A stretch of DNA of 64,000 nucleotides from Gemmatimonadota bacterium (GTDB taxonomy: Bacteria > Gemmatimonadota > Gemmatimonadetes > Gemmatimonadales > GWC2-71-9). Each line of letters starts with the position of its first letter. Positions within the stretch are counted from its first letter, which is position 1. A program made the position numbers and the translations under genes. The stretch spans positions 1-64,000 of the forward strand of contig QHUY01000019.1 of NCBI GenBank assembly GCA_003223415.1, given 5' to 3'. Below the pieces are notes generated by a model. The model worked only from the letters and a program-made list of their open reading frames with translations, made no database searches and had not been told where the DNA came from. Shown here piece after piece: positions 1 to 8,999 of the stretch.

Positions 1-138
1 GCGGACCTGGGCTACCGTGCCGTCAACGTCCGCGGTGTCGGTGTTGGTCATCGATTGGACGACGATCGGGTGGGCGGAGCCCACCGGAACGCCGCCCACG
101 GAAGCGGTGACGGTGCGTCGGCGCGGGGTAATGGTCAT
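1..138 (-). CDS. ispG: IspG (4-hydroxy-3-methylbut-2-enyl diphosphate synthase), N-terminal part; runs off the left edge
   Basis: Minus strand reads [61 protein letters not shown] is the IspG N-terminal signature. Not in the supplied ORF track because it is truncated. Confidence 0.9.
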   Translation of the reverse strand, partial: MTITPRRRTVTASVGGVPVGSAHPIVVQSMTNTDTADVDGTVAQVR

Positions 139-397
139 GGCGCCTTCAATCTAATCAACGGAGGACTGGAGGCATCCTGATCGAGGCGATGGCGCCGAAG
201 GCCAAGCCCGGTTGGCGGCTTACCTCAGTCTTGCTGCAGGGCGTTTCCGTCTCCATGTTCAGCCCCGTTACACCTCAGTGCGTATGCACGTGCGGCGCGC
301 GCGCCCCAGCAGTTCCCGACCTCGTGAAGACTGGTCTCTCCATCCAGCTGTAGCTCGTGTGTGGGCGGGCGCCGCCTCAAACCTAAGGAGGCAGCGT

Positions 398-2077
398 ATG
401 ATTGCTCGCGACGTCGCGCGGGCGTGCCTGGTGTTGCTCGGCGTGTTCGCGCTGGCGTGTACCAACAACGACCGGAATCTGCCGCTCGCGCCGTCGTTCT
501 CGCTCGGCGGCGACCCGCTGCTAACGGGCGCCGTGCTCGGCCCTGACGGCACCAGCAGCATCTGCAATTCCCTCCCCGACCCCTTTGGCTCGGTCCTGCG
601 GGTGCGTCCCATCGATCCCGCGGCGGGTGATTTCGCCGCACCGGTCCAGCTGGTCCGGTGCTCGGTGGGGAATACTTTCACGTTTAACAACCTCGCGCCC
701 GGGAGCTACCTGCTCCGGGCGATCTTGCCATCTGACCCGGCGATCGGCACGTTGCCCGTGCGAGATGTCGAGCCGGTGACGATGGACGGCGGGGACGTGG
801 TGCACGACATCGTCGTTCATAACGGCACGGCGCTCGGCGGCAGGGCGACGCTGGACGGCGCCCCGCTCGCGGACGTCAGCCTAACCTTTGTGTACGATGC
901 GGCGCCTGGATTCGGCGCCGCGTTCGGCGGCAGCGGCCCCGACGGGGCGTGGACCGAGTTCTTCCGCTCGCCCTTTATCCTCCAGAATGACGTCCGTTAC
1001 CGGACAGGGTGCGCCGCGCTCGGGGTGAAACTCATCGAGGGCCCGCCGTCTGGGGGCTTCCTCTTCCCGTCGGTAGGGAGCGCGATCAACTGCACGATGG
1101 TGACGGCACCGGCGGTGCAGTTCTCGCACACCCTCACCCGCCTCGTGGTCACCCCGCTCCCCGGCGACATCGGCGGGCAGTCGTCCGAGCTGTTCGATCA
1201 GTACGGCAGCGGCTGGGGCGTGCAGTTCCCGGTCGCGGCAGGCACGTCGCCGGCGCACGCGCCGCTGGAAGTGTCGCACATATTCCTGGGCGGGCTCATC
1301 ATCGGCATTGCTCCCGACCGCGTCCTAACAGGGACCACAGTGGAAGGGGAGATGGCGTGCGGCGCCGCATGCCGCGACTTCGGGCTTGACGCGACCCTCG
1401 GGTTCACCGATCAGACGCCCGCAGGCCGGAGGGTGTTGTGGCAGTACTCGGATGCGCCGTCGCCCGAGGGCGTCGGGCTGCGCATCCGACAGCTGTCGTT
1501 CGACGGCGTGCCGCCGAACGATTACGTGCTGTTCCAGTTCTCGATCCAGAACCAGAGGTCGTCCGCCGTGACCTTCAACGCCGGTTTCTGGGCCGATTGG
1601 GACGTGGACATCGACGCGGGCGACGACGTCGGATTCACGGAGATGAACGGCAAGCTGATGTACCAAACGAGCTCCGATCCGGACGACGCGGGTACGTACA
1701 TCGGCACCCTGCTGCGGGGCGATGCGCCGATCTCGGGCAACTTCTTCTTCCCGGGCCAGGTCTCGCCCTCAACAGCCGAGCAGGTGCAAGCCCTGAGCGG
1801 CGGGCTCCGTCAGGAGACGGCCGGCCCCTCGGACCTGCGCTACATCCACGCGATCGGTCCGATCACGCTCGCGCGTGGTAGGAAGGCGGACCTCTGGGTC
1901 GCTATCGTGGCCGGAGAGAACCACGACCAGCTGGTCGCCAATGCGCTTGCCGCGGATACGGATATTGGCAGGCGACAGCGACAGGTGGGTAGCGCCGCAG
2001 CTGGCTCGATAACCGTCAACACTCAGCCGCTCGGCGTTCCCGGACGGCCGCTCTCGAAGCGCGGCAAGCTGGAATAG
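398..2077 (+). CDS. Secreted lipoprotein with carboxypeptidase-regulatory-like repeats
   Basis: AAGGAG RBS 8 nt before ATG 398; MIARDVARACLVLLGVFALACTNND lipoprotein signal; internal start in the 212..2077 ORF. Confidence 0.75.
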   Translation: MIARDVARACLVLLGVFALACTNNDRNLPLAPSFSLGGDPLLTGAVLGPDGTSSICNSLPDPFGSVLRVRPIDPAAGDFAAPVQLVRCSVGNTFTFNNLAPGSYLLRAILPSDPAIGTLPVRDVEPVTMDGGDVVHDIVVHNGTALGGRATLDGAPLADVSLTFVYDAAPGFGAAFGGSGPDGAWTEFFRSPFILQNDVRYRTGCAALGVKLIEGPPSGGFLFPSVGSAINCTMVTAPAVQFSHTLTRLVVTPLPGDIGGQSSELFDQYGSGWGVQFPVAAGTSPAHAPLEVSHIFLGGLIIGIAPDRVLTGTTVEGEMACGAACRDFGLDATLGFTDQTPAGRRVLWQYSDAPSPEGVGLRIRQLSFDGVPPNDYVLFQFSIQNQRSSAVTFNAGFWADWDVDIDAGDDVGFTEMNGKLMYQTSSDPDDAGTYIGTLLRGDAPISGNFFFPGQVSPSTAEQVQALSGGLRQETAGPSDLRYIHAIGPITLARGRKADLWVAIVAGENHDQLVANALAADTDIGRRQRQVGSAAAGSITVNTQPLGVPGRPLSKRGKLE

Positions 2078-2109
2078 CGCCGGCCCCGGCGCCTGAGACA
2101 GTACTGAAG

Positions 2110-2140
2110 GCCCCGCGCCCGGGAATCCCGGGTGCGGGGC
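2110..2140 (+). terminator. Strong GC hairpin downstream of the lipoprotein gene
   Basis: GCCCCGCgCCCGGGAATCCCGGGtGCGGGGC; no clear U tract. Confidence 0.5.
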
Positions 2141-2146
2141 TTCGCC

Positions 2147-2255
2147 CGGAACGCCGCCGATGAAATACGGTGACGGTGCGTCGGCGGGGTATCGAGATCA
2201 TGGCGTTTTCAGTCTAATCAAGCGAGGACTGGAGGCATCCTCAACGGACTGTGCG
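2147..2255 (-). repeat. Diverged second copy of the ispG 5' end and upstream region
   Basis: Matches about 82-180: CGGAACGCCGCC..CGGTGACGGTGCGTCGGCG..TCATGGCG..TCTAATCAA..GAGGACTGGAGGCATCCT. Minus strand MISIPRRRTVTVFH versus [13 protein letters not shown]. Confidence 0.7.
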
Positions 2256-2264
2256 CCACTCGAG

Positions 2265-5200
2265 TTAGGGCGAGATCGCGGCGATGGCGCCGAAGACGTC
2301 CTCCGGATTGAACGTCCCCCGATCGAGCCGGTCCACCACGAAGAAGAATTGCCCGCCCTGCAGCCCGCCCACCAGCACGATTGGGTCTCTGCCGTTGGCC
2401 CCTGCTTGGGCGAGCACCGTCTCCTTCCCCGTGGCGGCGCCGGTGGACGTGAAGAACTTGGCGCGCGCCACGGCTTGTGGGGTTCCCCAGCTATCCGTGT
2501 AGGTGACCATGAAGTTGCTACCGACTCCGATGACGCTCCCCGCGATCTGGTTCCCGGAATTCGTGGTCAGATCTACAGGGGACCCGATGAGTGCGCCGGC
2601 GGGCGAGACGACCTGACCCATGACATCGAATACGGACGGGCTGCTCTCCTCATGCCACAGGACGAAGTAGTTCGCGCCGTTGAACGCCACGGTCACGGGA
2701 TTGTCTCTGAGCCTAGCACTGGTATTCACGGTGATCTCGCTGCCGAGCGTTCCGTCGGTCCCGACGAAGCGCCCCATCGTGACGGGCTGAACGGAATTGT
2801 CCGCCCAGGCGACGAAGAAGTTGCCCCCCCCGTCAAATGCAACGTTGTTGAAGCCGTGGAAGGCCGTAGCGCTGCTGATGGCGATTTCCGGCCCAACGAC
2901 GCCTGACGGCGAGACCCGTCGACCAAACATCCTACGGGGGCCAAGTGCCGGGTCGGCGTGCCCACGAATGTACGAGATCAGGTACGTGCCGCCGCCATAC
3001 GCGATGCCTTCGACTTCGTTGTAGTCGGTATCGGCTGCGGCTATGTCGAACACGCTCCCGGGGGTGCCCGATGGATCCACGAATTGGCCAGCGATTCTTG
3101 GAATGGGCAAGGTGTTGTCCCACCACACCAGCAGGAAGTTGGTGCCGTCGAACGCGACGAAAGGAGCATCGCCGATCCGCCCCGGGACCGTTATGGACGA
3201 GCCGACGAGAGCGCCGGTTGGAGAAACACGCTGCGCATTGACGGATGGCTGATTAACGACTGCCCTCTGCTGGAACCCCACCAGGTAGTTCGTTCCATCG
3301 AACGCCGCCCCTGATGCGAACTCGCCGACAGAGGAGGCCGCGATGGGGAACTCGCTGAGCGCGGGGGGCGCAGAAACCAAGTTCACCAAGAAGCGCGCGG
3401 GCGGGAGCGCACCAGAGATTGCACGCGCTGTGTCGGTCTCAGCCGTCGCCCCTATCGTCCAGAAGGCGGCTGCGCGACCGCCAACATCAGTGGTCGAACT
3501 GGACGGCAGCACGCTCACCGTGTTCGTCGTCCAGTTCACGACTTGACCCGCGACGCCGCGCCCACCGGCGTCCACTACTCGCGCCCGGATCGAATCAATC
3601 GTGTTCCCTACGAACGCGCCCTGCACGGAGTCTTCGCCGACTGCAATGATCTGCGCCGGGGCGCCGATGGCGCCCGGGAAGAACGGCGCCGTGGCGAACG
3701 GCACGAACTGCACCTGATAGGAGGATGCTTGGGCCAGCGAATACGTGTCCCGCGGGAAGCCAACCGAGAGCCCGCGCACATCGCCCCACCAGTTGTTGGT
3801 CGCGTTAATCGAGTCGTTATTGGCTACCGAGGTGTTCACCACGACGGGCTTCGCGTAATGATAGATATCGGACTCCGTGACGCTCAGGACCGCGCCTGAG
3901 CTGGCGTGGAAGAGCGCCGCGTTGGCGTAGAACTGGCCGCGCCGGATCACCACCGCGCCAGTCCCGGATGGCAGCGCTTCCACCGCGTAGGCGTTGGAAT
4001 TCCGCACCGTCACGGTGTCGAGCAGCAAGCCGAAACCCGACGTGTTGGCGAAGCGGATCGCGCCGATCGGCGCCGGCCCGATACTATGCCCCGCCTTCTC
4101 GACAATCACGTTAGCCAGCGTGTCCGGCTGCGAGACGTTCTGCAATGACAGCCCGAACCAACCCAAGTGGCCCGGTGTCGCGGTCAGCCTGATCGGGCTC
4201 TGGCTGGTGCCGGGCGCCCGCAGCGCCGCGGCAGCGGCTCCGCCGACAAAGATGCCGGCCGAATCATCGAAGACGACCGTTTGGCCCGGCCGGATCGTCC
4301 ACACCGCACCCGAATCGAGCGTGATGCTCCTGCGCACGCGGAAAGTCAGCGGCGCGGGGTTCGGCAGTACTGCGGACTTCGTCAGTAACCCGCCGTCGAT
4401 GAGCAGGGTGTCACGCAGGTTACCAGCATCGCTGATCGGAGCGTGGAACATCAGCTCCGCACCAATGAGGACATCGGTCGCGTAGACATTGCCGGGGCCG
4501 AAGACGTCGCGGGCGAAGGAGTCCGCCGCGGTGATCTGCGAGCCGCCATTGATGAACGCGCCCAGCCCGATCGTGTTGTAGGAGGCCGTATCGTCCACCA
4601 GTCGAAGCGGCACAACCGTTGCGAAGCCAAACCCCGCGTTGGAATCGGCAACCGTGTGGCTGATGCTCACCCCGGCCCCGCGTGCGGTGACCGCCAGCCC
4701 GGCGCCATTGGCCTCGGCGCCCACCTTGCCGTTGTGCGCGAGCTGGACACTGTCCACCGTGAAGGTGAACGGCGCCGGACTCCGGACCCAGAGCCCGGCC
4801 CGCGGACCGGTGCGGCCCGGCAGCGAGTCGCCTGCGAACTCGATCCGCACGTGCTTCAGCGTGTCGTTACCGGCGAGTCGCCCGATTTCCAGCCCGAGCC
4901 ACCCTCCAGGCACGCTCCCTCCGCGGAGCCTCGGCTGATTGCCAGGAGAAGTCCCGAGTGAGCGGATCATGCCGCTGCGCGATCCCGAGCTATCGCCGAT
5001 GAGAAGTCCGGACTGGGGAGTGAACTCAATCCTCACGTTGGAGTCGAGCGTGACGGTCTGCCCGCCCACGCGTCCGATGTCGAGCAGGCCCGGTGATGCC
5101 ACGGCATAGACATTGGACAACCCCCCGGGCTGGTGGAACATCGTGAACGCGCCCACCGTTGAGTCCGGCCGACCGGGCCCCACGCCGATGAAGCTCGGGG

Positions 5201-6929
5201 CGGACAGAGTATCCTGCCGCAATAGCCCGGGCAGTTGGACAGCGGTGATGATTATCGCAGCGGCCGAATGTCCCAAGAGCCGGTTGCCGCTCGACGGCGC
5301 CAGACTCACCCGGTCGCTGAGAATGTAGAAGCTGTAGCCCCCACCGCCGATGACGACGTTCGAGTCGAGCTCGATTCGAGCGTCGTTGTTGGCATACACC
5401 CCGACGGCGCCAGCCTGCCCGAGCGGCGGGTTGCTGGAAAAGACGACGGTGTCGATCTCGTTGCGATGCACGTGCGTCGTGCCGCCGAAGTGCGCCGTGC
5501 CGGCGTGGGCGCATTGGCGGATGTGGAGGCTGTCGAGGTCCAGGGCGGCGCCCGAAGCATTGGCGATCAGCACGCACCCCTGGTACAGTGGATTGGACCG
5601 CAAGCCACCCGCCCATTCGATGAGCGTCTTGCGCCAGGGAGCGACCGCCAGGCTGCGCTGCACCTCAAGGCCCCGCCAGAACCCGGGGGCGGGCGTCGCA
5701 GTGTTGGCAGTGAGCGTGATCGGGGCACTGGTGCCGTTCAGGACGAGCCCGCCGGCCTGCCCCACCGCCGTGTCGCCGACTTGCAGGCCGGCACCCGCAT
5801 CGAACTTCACCACGGCGCCCGGCTCGATGGTGAGCGTCGCACCGTTGAGGATGCGCAGGTAGCCGGTCACGACGTGCGGACTCGTCGCCGTCGTCCAGGT
5901 CTCGCTTGCCGTCAGGTCGGCGGCGTGGACGCTCAGCGCGGTCTCCGAGAAGAGAACCGCTGGGAAAGCGGCCCCCGGTACGCTCGCCTGGAAGACCTGC
6001 AGGCTCGGGACCGGTCCAAGAGCGATGGTCGTTTGTGCGAACCCGGAGTCGTCCGTGGCCACGAGGCTGTCGGTGACGGCCCCGCCGGACGCACCGCGAG
6101 AGAACCGGACGACGATCCCCTTCACGCCCAACCCGTCGGCTGCCGTGACGCGCACACGGATCGGCACGGGGAGCGCCGCAAGGACCCCTCCAGTCTGGCC
6201 CCCGCCGCTGACCCCCGCGAGCACCGTGGGTGTCGGCGTAAACGTCACCGGCGTCGAGTCCCGCACGCCAGTCAGGGTGCGTGCGATGATCGTCACGGTG
6301 TCACGCCGCGTCGGCGCCCGCATCAGACCGAAGGCATTGACCCGGCCCCGCAGCGTGTCGCTGGTGCCCCACGCCACATAGAAGGAGGTGATGGGCACCC
6401 CGAGCGCGTCCGCTGCCACGCTGAACCGCAGCGAGTCCCCTTCCCGGATCACCGAGTCCCGCGGGCTCACGACCAGGTGCGTGACGCCGGCCCCCGGTCC
6501 CGTGAAGGCGAGGGGCACACTCACCTGCGGGGCGCCACTCGGCGGCACCCCGACGCTTACTGGAACCGAGGTCGATCCCGTAAACAACGGCACGCCGCCC
6601 GCCGACAACGTCAGGTGAACGCTGAGCGTCTCCACTGCCGCCTTCAGCTCGAGCGAAACGGCAAGGCGGACTTGAGAGGAGTCGGGATTGAAGTAGACGG
6701 TGGTGTCTTTGATCGTGTCGGTGGGCGGCCGGACGATGACCACGTGCAGGCTGTCGATGGTCAGCCCGAAGGCTTGGAGGTCCGCCGGGGCCGCAAGGAG
6801 CGGCTGCACGGCCATATACCCGCGGCCGCCACGGGCCGGCGCGTTGAGATTGTCCCGACAAGTAGTGAGCGAGCGCAGGGCTGGCCGGGCGGGTTGGCCC
6901 GGCGGCGGCGGGGGGGGGCTCACGGACAC
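2265..6929 (-). CDS. Large surface protein: Ig-like N-terminal region, parallel beta-helix repeats, C-terminal propeller-like repeats
   Basis: 1554 aa ORF; repeated FDGTNYLV..VSPTGALVG units near the C-terminus; beta-helix-like middle. N-terminus uncertain. Confidence 0.75.
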   Translation of the reverse strand: MSVSPPPPPPGQPARPALRSLTTCRDNLNAPARGGRGYMAVQPLLAAPADLQAFGLTIDSLHVVIVRPPTDTIKDTTVYFNPDSSQVRLAVSLELKAAVETLSVHLTLSAGGVPLFTGSTSVPVSVGVPPSGAPQVSVPLAFTGPGAGVTHLVVSPRDSVIREGDSLRFSVAADALGVPITSFYVAWGTSDTLRGRVNAFGLMRAPTRRDTVTIIARTLTGVRDSTPVTFTPTPTVLAGVSGGGQTGGVLAALPVPIRVRVTAADGLGVKGIVVRFSRGASGGAVTDSLVATDDSGFAQTTIALGPVPSLQVFQASVPGAAFPAVLFSETALSVHAADLTASETWTTATSPHVVTGYLRILNGATLTIEPGAVVKFDAGAGLQVGDTAVGQAGGLVLNGTSAPITLTANTATPAPGFWRGLEVQRSLAVAPWRKTLIEWAGGLRSNPLYQGCVLIANASGAALDLDSLHIRQCAHAGTAHFGGTTHVHRNEIDTVVFSSNPPLGQAGAVGVYANNDARIELDSNVVIGGGGYSFYILSDRVSLAPSSGNRLLGHSAAAIIITAVQLPGLLRQDTLSAPSFIGVGPGRPDSTVGAFTMFHQPGGLSNVYAVASPGLLDIGRVGGQTVTLDSNVRIEFTPQSGLLIGDSSGSRSGMIRSLGTSPGNQPRLRGGSVPGGWLGLEIGRLAGNDTLKHVRIEFAGDSLPGRTGPRAGLWVRSPAPFTFTVDSVQLAHNGKVGAEANGAGLAVTARGAGVSISHTVADSNAGFGFATVVPLRLVDDTASYNTIGLGAFINGGSQITAADSFARDVFGPGNVYATDVLIGAELMFHAPISDAGNLRDTLLIDGGLLTKSAVLPNPAPLTFRVRRSITLDSGAVWTIRPGQTVVFDDSAGIFVGGAAAAALRAPGTSQSPIRLTATPGHLGWFGLSLQNVSQPDTLANVIVEKAGHSIGPAPIGAIRFANTSGFGLLLDTVTVRNSNAYAVEALPSGTGAVVIRRGQFYANAALFHASSGAVLSVTESDIYHYAKPVVVNTSVANNDSINATNNWWGDVRGLSVGFPRDTYSLAQASSYQVQFVPFATAPFFPGAIGAPAQIIAVGEDSVQGAFVGNTIDSIRARVVDAGGRGVAGQVVNWTTNTVSVLPSSSTTDVGGRAAAFWTIGATAETDTARAISGALPPARFLVNLVSAPPALSEFPIAASSVGEFASGAAFDGTNYLVGFQQRAVVNQPSVNAQRVSPTGALVGSSITVPGRIGDAPFVAFDGTNFLLVWWDNTLPIPRIAGQFVDPSGTPGSVFDIAAADTDYNEVEGIAYGGGTYLISYIRGHADPALGPRRMFGRRVSPSGVVGPEIAISSATAFHGFNNVAFDGGGNFFVAWADNSVQPVTMGRFVGTDGTLGSEITVNTSARLRDNPVTVAFNGANYFVLWHEESSPSVFDVMGQVVSPAGALIGSPVDLTTNSGNQIAGSVIGVGSNFMVTYTDSWGTPQAVARAKFFTSTGAATGKETVLAQAGANGRDPIVLVGGLQGGQFFFVVDRLDRGTFNPEDVFGAIAAISP

Positions 6930-7019
6930 GTCGGGCGCCTCATGGCGCGCTTAATGTGCGACGTGTCGGCGTGGACGGCTAGAAGCCATTGCCGCCCGGC
7001 GCGTAACCCAGGTCACGCT

Positions 7020-7565
7020 CTAGAGGAGCTTAGGCTTCATCACGACGCGGAGCCGCAGCACCGTGACCTGGACTTTACCGGTGACTGGAGGAGTCGTGGC
7101 GGTCACTCGCGCTTGCACTCCAAACCACAACGTCTGGTTGTTGAAGAGAGAGTCGCCGATCAGGGTCGCCGCTGCCCCGATGGCCGTGGTTCCCGGGCCG
7201 TTCACCGCGCCACTCGCCGTGAGGACCGGCGTGCCGGAATAGGTCCCGGCCGAGTCGGCGGCGATAAAGAGTCGGAAAGTGACGTTCCCCGACCCTGTGG
7301 TGTTCACGAGGTTCGCGCCCCCCGTGATCGTCACGGTGTCGACCACGGATTTCCCGAACCCTCCAAGCAGACCCACCTTGATGGGGGGGTTCGAATCGCT
7401 GGCGGTTCCGACGATCGGAATGGTGTAGTGAACGGTGTCCGCCCCGCTCTTCAGAAACCTGTACACGTCCACGTCGAAGATCGCCCGCCCCTCGCCGCAA
7501 TCCGTCAGCACCGCGACCGTGACCAGCACCGCCGTCGCCCCCGTCCCGATCCATCGCGCTTTCAT
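7020..7565 (-). CDS. Hypothetical secreted protein
   Basis: Internal start MKARWIGTGATAVLVTVAVLTDCGEGRAIF; hydrophobic leader. Confidence 0.6.
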   Translation of the reverse strand: MKARWIGTGATAVLVTVAVLTDCGEGRAIFDVDVYRFLKSGADTVHYTIPIVGTASDSNPPIKVGLLGGFGKSVVDTVTITGGANLVNTTGSGNVTFRLFIAADSAGTYSGTPVLTASGAVNGPGTTAIGAAATLIGDSLFNNQTLWFGVQARVTATTPPVTGKVQVTVLRLRVVMKPKLL

Positions 7566-7575
7566 ACGACCCTCC

Positions 7576-8916
7576 TCAATAGATCGAGAGCGACGTGCCC
7601 ATCGTGACGCCGCGGGTGTTCGACAACGAGTTGCTGTGAGTCCAGAAGCCCACATCGAGTCCGAAGGGGCCGAACCGCAGTCCCCCGCCGGTGCCGAACT
7701 CCACTTTCTTGCGTGTGTCGCGCGCCACACCGCCGCGCACGGCCAACGGTCCGAACCGCACCTCGGCCCCGACATGCTCCGCAGTGCCCCGCCCGTTGTT
7801 CACGATGTCGGCCCCGAGCGTGATGCCCTGACCCATGCGGTACGCCACATTCGCGACATAGCTCACCGGCAACTTGGTCTTGGATTCGACGTGGTTCAGC
7901 ACGATCGAGTCCTTGATGCTGCTGCTCGTGGTGTCGTAGAAGAGGCGCCGCACTTGGGTGTCCTTCCACGTCAACGTGGCGCCGATGTCGTTCGCTCCCA
8001 CGCCGAGCTCAAAGGGTCCCGCGACGTAGGCGAAGCCGACGTCGCCGCCCACCCCGTGGCCGAACTGCTTGCCGATCGCGTTCGACGTATAGACCAGCGC
8101 GTCCACATTCGGCGTGACCGGATTCGAGCCCGCGAACAGCGTGTCCCCGGTGCGGAATCCGCCGGTGCCCGTCCCCCGCCCGTACCCGACGCCGAAGTAG
8201 TAGTGGAGCGCGCCGCCCACGTAGAAGCCGTCGTCGGCGTCGGGAGCGCCGCCGGCGAGCCGCCCGGCGTAGCTGAGCGTCGGCGCGAAGCCACCCTGCC
8301 CCTTGCCATCGACGTTCACGAAGTAGCGCGTCCGGACGCGCGCCGAGTCCGCGTTGCGGAGGAAGTTGCGCAGCGTGTCGCCCAGGGTGAAGCCGACGTC
8401 CTCCTGCAGGAACGCCAGGACGCCGACGTGCAGCCCGTGGAGGCCGATCCCGAGATCCAGGAAGCGGCTCGAGTTGCCGAAGCCGATCTCGTCGGTCGGG
8501 ACGAGCTGCTGCGCCTTACCTAGATCGACGACCAACGCGTTGCGGCCGACCGTGAAGGTCACGTCGTTGCTCGGTATGGGGGCCTTCTTCACCTCGAGGT
8601 ACAGGGGCGGATTGAGGACCTTGTTCACCAGCTCGAACGCGTTGAAGTAGGAGGCGTGCACGTCGAACGCGGCGCTGTCCTTGAGTGCCTGGAGTAGACC
8701 GAGGGGGATCGGGATGGTGAGTTTGGCGCGCCCACCCCCACGGTGGTCGGGCACGGCCCGGTAGGCGGGGTTGTAGCGCCGGAGGGTGCCGTCGCGGGTG
8801 AGGCTGACCCCCCCCATCCCTGCGCGCCGGGCATCGAAGGAGAACTGGGCCCGGGCCGGCTCGGCGGCGCCCACCAGGAGAACGACGACCCAGCAGCCTA
8901 CTAGTGTGGAGCGCAC
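7576..8916 (-). CDS. Outer-membrane beta-barrel-like protein
   Basis: Signal peptide MRSTLVGCWVVVLLVGAAEPARAQ; FSFDARRAGMGGVSL and alternating beta-strand pattern. Confidence 0.7.
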   Translation of the reverse strand: MRSTLVGCWVVVLLVGAAEPARAQFSFDARRAGMGGVSLTRDGTLRRYNPAYRAVPDHRGGGRAKLTIPIPLGLLQALKDSAAFDVHASYFNAFELVNKVLNPPLYLEVKKAPIPSNDVTFTVGRNALVVDLGKAQQLVPTDEIGFGNSSRFLDLGIGLHGLHVGVLAFLQEDVGFTLGDTLRNFLRNADSARVRTRYFVNVDGKGQGGFAPTLSYAGRLAGGAPDADDGFYVGGALHYYFGVGYGRGTGTGGFRTGDTLFAGSNPVTPNVDALVYTSNAIGKQFGHGVGGDVGFAYVAGPFELGVGANDIGATLTWKDTQVRRLFYDTTSSSIKDSIVLNHVESKTKLPVSYVANVAYRMGQGITLGADIVNNGRGTAEHVGAEVRFGPLAVRGGVARDTRKKVEFGTGGGLRFGPFGLDVGFWTHSNSLSNTRGVTMGTSLSIY

Positions 8917-8999
8917 GGCGTACCTCGCGCGGCGTGAGGGTTCCGGCCCCTAAGCTACAACAAGTTGGAGCCCCGCGCCCCATCCGGGCGTGACGGCCG

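Noticed and set aside
5235-7607. Long plus-strand ORFs such as 790 aa here, and 42012-43793, 56067-58217, 59960-61390 and 61446-63782
   Set aside because: Antisense to well-supported genes, Arg/Pro/Gly-rich composition typical of GC-rich shadow ORFs, no recognisable motifs.
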